From a virus, in the IMG/VR virus record IMGVR_UViG_3300047472_000137, positions 1 through 56,553 of that record: a DNA stretch of 56,553 bases; one strand, given 5' to 3'. This document shows, piece by piece, positions 6,446 through 12,545 of the stretch. Below the pieces are notes generated by a model. It ran no database searches. It saw only the letters and a list, made by a program, of their open reading frames with translations, and was not told the origin of the DNA. The position numbers and the translations under genes were made by a program. The stretch's first letter is position 1. The number at the start of each line of letters is the position of its first letter.

Positions 6446-7570
6446 TCACTCGATCTCTGCTCTCCAAGCTCCTCGACTGATCGTGCAGACACCCTCTGGA
6501 CTGATCTCGACCCGGGCATTAGTCAGCGGAAGTGACCCCTCTATGTTGAGTCGGAGCCGAATACGCTCCAATTCGTCGTAAAGGCGCCTAGGTCCGCCTT
6601 GATGCACAGTGGGGAAATCCTTCCAAACACCTTCAGCACGAGCCCAGGAACCGTCAGGGTGGATCATCCACGCCTTTCGAGTCCGATCATCATCGTTCGA
6701 GAAGTAATGTTGGATTCCCGGCACGGTCAATTCGAGCATTGACCACACGTCATAGGACTCAGGGACATTCAAGACGGGGAATCGGCCCATGGAGACCTCT
6801 TCCCCCTCCAAATTGGACACTTCCTTGAATTCAGGGCCCATATTGGAGTAGTTAGCACCCTGGCGAGTCTTCATGAAGCTCGCTCGGTCCGCTTCTACGC
6901 GGCCAATGGCGCTTCCATCCTCTTGTTTATCCGCTGTGACGATAAGCCAGGTGCCGGCCAGGGTCGTAACGAGCCTTCCACCAGGGCGAAGGGCCTTCAG
7001 CCACGGTGCCGGAACGCCCCTCGTGGACACCGTGGCAATGATGCGATCGAACGTGCCAGGAAGAGGCCCCGTGATGTCGCAGACGGCCATCTGAGGGCGA
7101 AGGCCGATGTCATGCAGTCGGTTGGCCGCTGCTGTCACAAGGTAGGGATCGACGTCCAGGCTCGTCACATGCTCAGCGCCAAGGCGTCGACAGGCCAAGG
7201 CAGTTCCGTAGCCCGTTCCTGTCGTCACAAGGATGTCTGAGTCATCGGCAATCATCGCGTGGCGGTACATCTGGACCACCAGAGAAGGCAGCGTTGAGGA
7301 TGACGTGGGCAGGCCGTCAGCCTGCTTCTCCTCCGCCTGGTCCGCATGCTCCTCTCCCACACGGGTTACAAGGGTGCGGTTGGAGTACGCCGCAGCCATC
7401 CACGCATCCGGGTCCTGGGGGCCGTCCTGAAGCGCCCAACGCCCCCCACTGGCCTTCCACCAGTGAGGGACGAAGAGATGCCGTGGAGTGGTCGCCAGGG
7501 GCTCACGCCAGCGTGAGAAAGGGTGAGCGACTTCTTCAGCGAGTCGAGCAGCGTGAGTTGTCCACTCCAT
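6446..7570 (-). CDS. PIMT-like protein methyltransferase (FxLD-system type)
   Basis: A 374-residue SAM-dependent methyltransferase of the protein-L-isoaspartate methyltransferase fold. The SAM-binding motif I is DILVTTGTGYGTALACRRLG, followed by the acidic strand VTSLDVDPYLV, and FDRIIATVSTRGVPAPWLKAL. The N-terminal segment TTPRHLFVPHWW and the long C-terminal extension fit the family annotated as 'methyltransferase, FxLD system' in Streptomyces peptide-natural-product loci. ATG 7570 follows a GAGAAGG ribosome site that overlaps the stop of the radical SAM gene, so the two are coupled. The target is probably a peptide or protein side chain; no FxLD-type precursor was found nearby. Confidence 0.75.
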   Translation of the reverse strand: MEWTTHAARLAEEVAHPFSRWREPLATTPRHLFVPHWWKASGGRWALQDGPQDPDAWMAAAYSNRTLVTRVGEEHADQAEEKQADGLPTSSSTLPSLVVQMYRHAMIADDSDILVTTGTGYGTALACRRLGAEHVTSLDVDPYLVTAAANRLHDIGLRPQMAVCDITGPLPGTFDRIIATVSTRGVPAPWLKALRPGGRLVTTLAGTWLIVTADKQEDGSAIGRVEADRASFMKTRQGANYSNMGPEFKEVSNLEGEEVSMGRFPVLNVPESYDVWSMLELTVPGIQHYFSNDDDRTRKAWMIHPDGSWARAEGVWKDFPTVHQGGPRRLYDELERIRLRLNIEGSLPLTNARVEISPEGVCTISRGAWRAEIE

Positions 7571-7580
7571 GAGCGCCTTC

Positions 7581-8537
7581 TCAGTTGTAGGCGGGGTTAC
7601 AGGCTTCAGTCTCCGCAGGAGAGCAGTCCGAACCATCTTGGTCCGGGTTGCACGCGGTCACTGTGCCGAAGCCGTCGGCCCCTGGGGACGGTTGGCAGGA
7701 ATCTTCGTTGGGGGTGCAGGAGTCCGGGACGCAGGCGCCCTTGTTCCGCCGTGGGATTACCGCCGAGTTGGCCGCCCATGCTGAGCCGCTCATGATCTCG
7801 GTGAGTGGCTGCTCCTTCACGTTGCCGGCGACCAGCCAGCGGGACATGACGCAAGGCGTCACCTCGCCGTCAGGGTGAACGGCTGCCCGGTTCACTCCGC
7901 AGTTGCCACACAGCTCCTTGGGGTCGTGGAACTCGACGCCTGTGGGGTCGCCCTTGCCGATGGCCCTGACGCGGTCGTACCGGATTTCCCCAGTGACACC
8001 AAGGGCACGCAGTTCTGCCCGAGCCTCCTCGACCCTCTGTCCCTCAAGGACGTGCACCAGCGACACCCGAAGCGGGATGTTGCGCCGCTGTGCTTCGATG
8101 ATGTTGCCCTTGGTCCGCTTGTAGGACCCGCGGCCTTCTGTGAGTGCCTCGTGCTCCGCCTCGTTGTCGCTGTAGTAGCTCGTCGCGAGACTCACGCCGG
8201 GGAGGGAGAAGACCCTCCACATTGCTGGACGGACGTGCACGAGGTTGGAGAAGACCTCAACACGGATGGTCCGAGCGAGAGTCCGCTCTACGAGCTGCGG
8301 AAGGTAGGGGTGAAGTGTCGCCTCCCCTCCGATGTACTGGATCAGCTTCACACCCGCAGCGGCGGCCTGGTCGATCACCGCATACCAGTCGTCCAGCGTC
8401 ATCGTGCCGTGGCTGCCCTGCGGCCCCGACTTGGCGTAGCAGAAGGTTCCACACTGGTTCTGGCACTTCCCAGTGATCTCCAGCGCCAGGGTTTTGATGG
8501 TGAGGGGGGTGGTCGGAGCGTCAAGGATGGCTGTCAC
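7581..8537 (-). CDS. Radical SAM/SPASM-type enzyme
   Basis: A 318-residue protein starting at GTG 8537 after GAGAGGA. The iron-sulphur motif is CQNQCGTFCYA near residue 20, a C-x3-C-x3-C spacing also known from Streptomyces peptide-modifying radical SAM enzymes, and it is followed by GGEATLHP. The C-terminal part has LCGNCGVN, EVTPC and a Cys-rich tail (CVPDSC, EDSC, TACNP, SDCSP, EACNP), as expected of SPASM auxiliary clusters. It lies upstream of and coupled to the methyltransferase. Radical chemistry on a peptide or protein is likely; the substrate is unknown. The last 50 residues could also be a tethered substrate-like segment, which is speculation. Confidence 0.8.
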   Translation of the reverse strand: MTAILDAPTTPLTIKTLALEITGKCQNQCGTFCYAKSGPQGSHGTMTLDDWYAVIDQAAAAGVKLIQYIGGEATLHPYLPQLVERTLARTIRVEVFSNLVHVRPAMWRVFSLPGVSLATSYYSDNEAEHEALTEGRGSYKRTKGNIIEAQRRNIPLRVSLVHVLEGQRVEEARAELRALGVTGEIRYDRVRAIGKGDPTGVEFHDPKELCGNCGVNRAAVHPDGEVTPCVMSRWLVAGNVKEQPLTEIMSGSAWAANSAVIPRRNKGACVPDSCTPNEDSCQPSPGADGFGTVTACNPDQDGSDCSPAETEACNPAYN

Positions 8538-8566
8538 GCGTTTTCCTCTCGCAGTTGGGGCAGGAG

Positions 8567-8657
8567 TTCCCTCGCCCGGACTCGAACCGGGGTCACGGAT
8601 GCGAGGGGAGCCCCCCACGGAGTTACATCCGGCTCTTCCTGACTGAGTTACGAGGGA
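8567..8657 (-). tRNA. Atypical tRNA-like gene with an enlarged anticodon loop
   Basis: The acceptor stem is TCCCTCG with CGAGGGA, the D-arm ACTC...GAGC, and the T-arm CCCGG-TTCGAGT-CCGGG, all normal. The middle can fold as a 6-bp stem CGGATG/CATCCG closing a 24-base loop that itself contains GGGG/CCCC. A standard loop has 7 bases, so this would be a tRNA with about 17 extra bases. An alternative fold gives a Tyr-like GTA anticodon in a 6-base loop with a long variable arm. The isotype is therefore undecided. It lies directly before the radical SAM gene on the same strand. Confidence 0.55.
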
Positions 8658-8797
8658 TCGCACGTCTCTGCCAGGCGGATTCACCAACAGAGACGGCGGG
8701 TCTCAATAGGGGGTAGCCAGGGCCACCCCGAGGACGAAGCCAATGGAGCCCGATAACGCGATGATCAGAATGGGCCCGGCTAAGGCCATCACCCGCC

Positions 8798-9076
8798 TCA
8801 TCGAGGCACCCTCGCAACTCGTGCAGGCTCAAGGGGAGGCGGGACAGTCTCCTTCGGCTCCCAAATCACGAAGTCAGACCACGTCCGCTGATAGCGGGTG
8901 TGTCTCGTCTCCCGAGTGTGTTCGTGCATCCACTCTTCAACGGCGGCAGTGCAGTCCTGGGGGCCCGATTCGGCCCCACATTCGGCATCCTCTCCATAGA
9001 CGCACCGTGCGGCGTACTCCAGCTCCCCGAGAGGGTCTTGACGCACCTTGTAGCTCACCAGTCGGATGACAGGCAT
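8798..9076 (-). CDS. DUF7848-like small protein
   Basis: A 92-residue protein with three Cys residues in the first half (ARCVYGEDAECGAESGPQDC) followed by helical WMHEHTRETRHTRYQRTW. The Cys pattern, the 'MHEHTRETGH' motif and the length match small proteins common beside Xre/DUF397 genes in Streptomyces chromosomes (DUF7848 type). A zinc-finger fold is likely. It overlaps the preceding gene by 22 bases. Role unknown. Confidence 0.65.
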   Translation of the reverse strand: MPVIRLVSYKVRQDPLGELEYAARCVYGEDAECGAESGPQDCTAAVEEWMHEHTRETRHTRYQRTWSDFVIWEPKETVPPPLEPARVARVPR

Positions 9077-9327
9077 TTGCCACTGCTCCTCGCGTTAGCC
9101 ACGGCAAGCTTGTGCTTCAGGGCCTCTTCCGGTGAACACATCCGGATTTGGCTCTCGGGCACGTCGCGTTCCTTCCCGCCTCCGATGGGGCGGAGTTGGT
9201 AGTAACCACCTACGTGACCCATGACTTCGCCGATGGTGCCGGCGGCATCCTTCACCGTCTCGTGGAGCATGGGGACGTGTGGTTGGTCGGTAGTTGGCTC
9301 AGCCTCTACCTGGGCTGATTCAGACAT
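9055..9327 (-). CDS. Small hypothetical protein of the cargo operon
   Basis: A 90-residue protein, MSESAQVEAEPTTDQPHV, with an acidic unstructured N terminus and a body GEVMGHVGGYYQLRPIGGGKERDVP that looks like a small beta barrel. It is the first gene of the leftward four-gene block. GTG 9342 is an alternative start. It could be a precursor or partner of the radical SAM and methyltransferase enzymes, but it lacks an obvious core peptide. Confidence 0.6.
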   Translation of the reverse strand: MSESAQVEAEPTTDQPHVPMLHETVKDAAGTIGEVMGHVGGYYQLRPIGGGKERDVPESQIRMCSPEEALKHKLAVANARSSGKCLSSDW

Positions 9328-9410
9328 GGGGGGACCTCTCACGAAGCCGAAGGGTTTTCACCCTGCGTGCTTCAAGGGTCGCCCTCAGTCCCCTACGATC
9401 TCCACAGGTT

Positions 9411-9438
9411 CATGTCCCAACTTCAAAGATGGAACATG
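9411..9438. promoter_or_regulatory. Candidate Xre operator
   Basis: Inverted repeat CATGTCCCA (9411-9419) and TGGAACATG (9430-9438), 8 of 9 positions paired, in the space between the divergent cargo operon and the Xre gene, 11 bases before GTG 9449. Position suggests autoregulation of both directions. Confidence 0.55.
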
Positions 9439-9448
9439 GGGGTTGATC

Positions 9449-10294
9449 GTGGGAGCACGACCGAAGGACTTGACGCCGGACCTCTCTGCCCGACACATGT
9501 TCGGGGCGAAGTTGCGGGAGTACCGGGGCCGGAATGACATGAGCCTTGACGGACTGTCAGGGATTGTGAACGTGAGCAAGACCCATCTGTCTCGGATCGA
9601 AAATGCCGAGTACATGATCCCGCCGGGCCTCCCTGAGAAGCTTGACGCTGCCTTCGGGACAGAGGCGATCTTCACGGACCTCTACAGCCTGGCGAAGAAG
9701 GAGATCCACCCAGACAAATTCCGGCGCCGGATGAATCTTGAGGCCAGAGCCACCGTCATCAAGGAGTACAGCCCTCAGGTTGTGCCGGGCCTCCTCCAGG
9801 TCGAGTCATACGCCCGAGCCCAGTTCGCAATGTTCGATCCGCGGGCAAGCGCTGAGGTCGTTGACGAGCTGGTGACGGGCCGTATCACCCGTCAGGGCAT
9901 GCTCTTAGGAGACCCCCGACCCGACTACGCCGCCATCCTGGATGAGGCTGTACTCCGCCGGGCCTTCGGCGGGCCCTCGGTCATGAGGGAGCAGCTCCAG
10001 CGACTCCTAGAGCTGACGCTCACTCCGTCCACGTTCATCCAGGTACTTCCGTTCGAGCACGGGGGGCATGCCCTGGTTGGAGGGTCGCTGTCTCTGTGGT
10101 CCCTCGATGATGGGACCCAAGTAGCCTATGAAGAGGCGATTTCCACTGGGACAGTGCTAGAGGAAATCTCTGAGGTCCAGGCCCGTGTTCGGGCCTACGA
10201 TCTGCTCAGCGCTTCAGCGCTGTCCCCCGTCAAGTCGGCGGATCTCATCCGGTCCGTAGTGGAGGCAATACCCCATGAGCACCACCACCCCTGA
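9449..10294 (+). CDS. Xre-family regulator (HTH plus DUF5753-type domain)
   Basis: A 281-residue protein, the normal length for this Streptomyces family. The N-terminal helix-turn-helix (about residues 20-75) contains LREYRGRNDMSLDGLSGIVN and KTHLSRIENAE. The C-terminal DUF5753-type domain contains VPGLLQVESYARAQF and the typical ILDEAVLRR and FIQVLPF motifs. GTG 9449 follows a GGGGG ribosome site; the longer upstream frame is not needed. It overlaps the DUF397 gene by 20 bases. Such pairs act as developmental or antibiotic regulators and have been proposed to behave as toxin-antitoxin-like modules. Here it probably controls the divergent radical SAM operon. Confidence 0.85.
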   Translation: MGARPKDLTPDLSARHMFGAKLREYRGRNDMSLDGLSGIVNVSKTHLSRIENAEYMIPPGLPEKLDAAFGTEAIFTDLYSLAKKEIHPDKFRRRMNLEARATVIKEYSPQVVPGLLQVESYARAQFAMFDPRASAEVVDELVTGRITRQGMLLGDPRPDYAAILDEAVLRRAFGGPSVMREQLQRLLELTLTPSTFIQVLPFEHGGHALVGGSLSLWSLDDGTQVAYEEAISTGTVLEEISEVQARVRAYDLLSASALSPVKSADLIRSVVEAIPHEHHHP

Positions 10295-10490
10295 CCTCTC
10301 CGGTGAGTGGGTCGCATCTTCGTTCAGCGGTAACGGTGGAGGCAACTGCCTTGAGTGGATGCCTTCGGCCGTCGCTCCCTCAGGTCTCGTTCCTGTCCGT
10401 GACAGCAAGACCCCTGAGGGACCCACTCTTATCCTCTCTGCCTCGCAGTGGAGCACCTTCGTGGACTTCGCCAAGGGGCACACTGCCTGA
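10275..10490 (+). CDS. DUF397 protein
   Basis: A 71-residue protein with the family landmarks: SGEWVASSFSGNGGGNCLEW, VAPSGLVPVRDSKTPEGP and ILSASQWSTFVDFAKG. DUF397 proteins are the standard partners of the Xre/DUF5753 regulator encoded just upstream. The two genes overlap and must be co-translated. Confidence 0.9.
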   Translation: MSTTTPDLSGEWVASSFSGNGGGNCLEWMPSAVAPSGLVPVRDSKTPEGPTLILSASQWSTFVDFAKGHTA

Positions 10491-10513
10491 CCTGATCCCG
10501 TACACTCAGAGCT

Positions 10514-10548
10514 GAGGGCCCTCCCCACGTATCCCGGGGAGGGCCCTC
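10514..10548. terminator. Perfect 13-bp hairpin with GGGATACGT loop (copy H)
   Basis: GAGGGCCCTCCCC (10514-10526) and GGGGAGGGCCCTC (10536-10548) are perfectly complementary; the 9-base loop reads GGGATACGT on the minus strand, identical to the loop core of the left-arm hairpins. It lies between convergent genes (DUF397 and the DUF2637-like gene), so it may end transcription in both directions although no T-run is present. Confidence 0.7.
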
Positions 10549-10567
10549 ATTTGCTGTCTCGCCGAGG

Positions 10568-11362
10568 CTAGGCCCCCTGGGGCTGGTAGTACCGGTAGTA
10601 CGAGGCTTGAGAGATCCCGAGCGCCTGGCAGACTCCCTCAACAGTGACCTTGCCGCCCTTGCTAGTGGCAGCGAGACGCTTGCGAGCCTCCTCAATCTCG
10701 TCCGACGTCACCGTGAGGGCCTTCCGGCTCTTCCTCGCACTGAGGGACTTCTCAATCTCCTCGGAGAGTCCCTCAGCCTCTTCGGTCAGCTCCCCAGCGA
10801 GAGCCTTCACGTAGTCCATCTCTCTCACCACGTTGGCGGAGTGAGAGACCAGGGCTCGGCTCTCAGAGACCACCAGGGCCGTCATGAGGTTCGCCGTGAG
10901 GTCTCTCAGCTCGTCCAGCTCCTCAGAGGCAGAGCGCACCTGAGAGGGAGTCTCAGCCATGTGCACGAGGTGCGCGATGGTGAGGGGCGGGACGCATGAG
11001 ACAGCCACCACCAGGAGAGGGGAACTCTCCATGTAGCTCGCCTCGATGAGGTGAGAGATGGACTGGGCACTCATGGCCAGCAGCAGCGCCATGAGAGAGC
11101 CGAGGAGAGCTGTCACCTGACCAGGCAGCTCCATCTTGCGGCGGTAGGTAGCGATAGCCCCGGCTGAGAGGGCATAGACCGAGAGGCACACAGGCATGGC
11201 AGGTGCGTAGTGCTCGGACCATCCGGCAGTCCTCGCCAAAGCAACCTCTCCCGGAATCGAGAGGTACAGGGCGGCGACACATGCAGCGGGCAGAGCGACG
11301 TACAGGATTCCCTTGAGGTACCAGGGCAGGGCAGAGCTAGGCACAGTAGTTGTCCCCTTCAC
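10568..11362 (-). CDS. DUF2637-like membrane protein with C-terminal HTH
   Basis: A 264-residue protein. The N-terminal half has about four hydrophobic segments (ILYVALPAACVAALYLSI, MPVCLSVYALSAGAIATY, LLGSLMALLLAMSAQ, LLVVAVSCVPPLTIAHLVHM). This resembles the DUF2637 proteins of Streptomyces plasmids and conjugative elements. A long charged helix follows, and the C terminus VTVEGVCQALGISQASYYRYY is a helix-turn-helix. The combination suggests a membrane-tethered DNA-binding protein, possibly in replication or transfer. It follows the next HTH gene after 14 bases. Confidence 0.65.
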   Translation of the reverse strand: MKGTTTVPSSALPWYLKGILYVALPAACVAALYLSIPGEVALARTAGWSEHYAPAMPVCLSVYALSAGAIATYRRKMELPGQVTALLGSLMALLLAMSAQSISHLIEASYMESSPLLVVAVSCVPPLTIAHLVHMAETPSQVRSASEELDELRDLTANLMTALVVSESRALVSHSANVVREMDYVKALAGELTEEAEGLSEEIEKSLSARKSRKALTVTSDEIEEARKRLAATSKGGKVTVEGVCQALGISQASYYRYYQPQGA

Positions 11363-11376
11363 GTGGGCTGGCTAAG

Positions 11377-12219
11377 TCAGAGGGAGTCGCGGCAGTCGGC
11401 GCAGATGCCGCCGGGGTGTCCGGCTCGGTAGGGCCGGTGGCAGTCGGGGCACTGCTCCCGCTTCACGGGGGCGGCAGTAGGTGCCGGCGGCGGGGTCTCA
11501 CTCCGCTTCGGCTCGTGGTTCTTGAGCCGGTAGGAGACCAGGGCCACCGCGGATTCGATGGAGTCAGGCAGAGCCCGAGTCAGGGTCTTGATGATCTCCA
11601 TCTCGTGGAAGCCCTCAGAGAGCCACTGGGCAGCCAGCGGGGCGAGCCGCATGGATTCCCTCATGGAGAGCTTCAGTTGGGGCTCAACACGCCCCAGGCG
11701 GCCAAGGCAGGCCACGGCTCGACCGGTCATCGCGTCAGCGATGGCGGAAGGCCGGTCGTTGTTCGGGAGAGAGGAGCCCTCCCCTCCCTGCTTGCTCTCG
11801 GCCTCTCGGCCCTCAAGCTCCTCGACGAGCTCAGGGGGGAGGTCATTTTCCTTCGGGTTCTTTACTCCCTTGGGATAACCGCCGACAGCCTGACCGGTCG
11901 GCTCCCCGACCGTCGCCATGTGGTCAGTCGGGTTGTCCGTGACAGTCGTGAGGGTGACCCAACGACCCGTCTCGGGGTCCTGGACCTTCGCCCGCTTCAC
12001 GTAGCCGTGCGAGATCAGCTCGTTCATGGCGTTGGAGACAGAGCGTCGGCCGTTGGGGACCTTGGCAGTGACGCGCTCGACCGTGGCGCCGTTGGCGTCC
12101 GGGAGCGACAGAAGCCGGGTGAGGAGTCCGACAGCCTCAAGGCTGAGGGAATCGTGACGCGCGATCCCGTTAGGAATCTGCACGTAGGCACGGGTGTGCC
12201 TAGTACGCTGGACCTGCAC
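11377..12219 (-). CDS. HTH protein of plasmid/prophage type
   Basis: A 280-residue protein. Residues 1-90 form a winged HTH of the type found at the start of Streptomyces plasmid and prophage replication-associated proteins: YVQIPNGIARHDSLSLEAVG, VPNGRRSVSNAMNELISHGY. A disordered middle follows. The C terminus carries a zinc-ribbon CPDCHRPYRAGHPGGICADC. The likely job is DNA binding in replication or partitioning; it pairs with the DUF2637-like gene downstream. GTG 12219 is the start that fits the conserved N terminus, though the ribosome site is weak. Confidence 0.65.
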   Translation of the reverse strand: MQVQRTRHTRAYVQIPNGIARHDSLSLEAVGLLTRLLSLPDANGATVERVTAKVPNGRRSVSNAMNELISHGYVKRAKVQDPETGRWVTLTTVTDNPTDHMATVGEPTGQAVGGYPKGVKNPKENDLPPELVEELEGREAESKQGGEGSSLPNNDRPSAIADAMTGRAVACLGRLGRVEPQLKLSMRESMRLAPLAAQWLSEGFHEMEIIKTLTRALPDSIESAVALVSYRLKNHEPKRSETPPPAPTAAPVKREQCPDCHRPYRAGHPGGICADCRDSL

Positions 12220-12271
12220 TTAGAGACCCACTCTCTAGGTGTACCTCCCACCAGGTAGCAGCCTGGCGGGC

Positions 12272-12300
12272 ACCCCCCGGAGGCTGACGCCTCCGGGGGT
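12272..12300. terminator. Strong intergenic hairpin
   Basis: CCCCCGGAGGC and GCCTCCGGGGG pair around a TGAC loop. There is no T-run. It lies between the start of the leftward HTH gene and a pair of inverted 18-bp repeats, so it may block read-through towards the integrase. Confidence 0.55.
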
Positions 12301-12318
12301 TAGTTGCTTCCTGTGAAG
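12301..12318 (-). repeat. 18-bp dispersed repeat, site 3 (inverted)
   Basis: On the minus strand CTTCACAGGAAGCAACTA; matches the consensus at 15 of 18 positions. This is the only copy in minus orientation. It faces site 4, 12 bases away, forming an inverted pair upstream of the leftward HTH gene and the integrase. Confidence 0.7.
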
Positions 12319-12330
12319 TTACTCGGATGG

Positions 12331-12348
12331 ATCACAGGAGGCAACTAA
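12331..12348 (+). repeat. 18-bp dispersed repeat, site 4
   Basis: ATCACAGGAGGCAACTAA, one or two changes from the consensus. It overlaps the stop codon of the 36-residue gene 12345-12455. Confidence 0.8.
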
Positions 12349-12455
12349 CTGGGTTCATCGCTAGAGGTGAGACGAGTGAGGATGTCTTCGTACTGTTCAG
12401 CAGAGGGCACCGGCGCTTGTGACAGCCAGTGGTCAAGCCAGTCGCGGAGAGTCAT
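12345..12455 (-). CDS. Possible 36-residue protein
   Basis: A short frame, MTLRDWLDHWLSQAPVPSAE, ending RLTSSDEPS. Its composition is protein-like (Trp-rich amphipathic helix, acidic tail), and it fills part of the space before the integrase on the opposite strand. The ribosome site (GGGGCTGAG) is weak and distant. The 38-residue gene at 14102-14218 is similar in size and opening (MT.DQW / MTLRDW). Low to moderate confidence. Confidence 0.4.
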   Translation of the reverse strand: MTLRDWLDHWLSQAPVPSAEQYEDILTRLTSSDEPS

Positions 12456-12545
12456 AACCGCAGCTCAGCCCCTTCCTAGGGGTTAGAGCGTTTGGAGGTC
12501 CTTCTCCCAGGAGAACGACCCCCGAACGCGTCATTGCGTGCTTCA

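Noticed and set aside
10335-10350. GGAGGCAACTGCC resembling the 18-bp repeat
   Set aside because: Only about ten bases match and it encodes part of the conserved DUF397 protein (GGGNCLEW).
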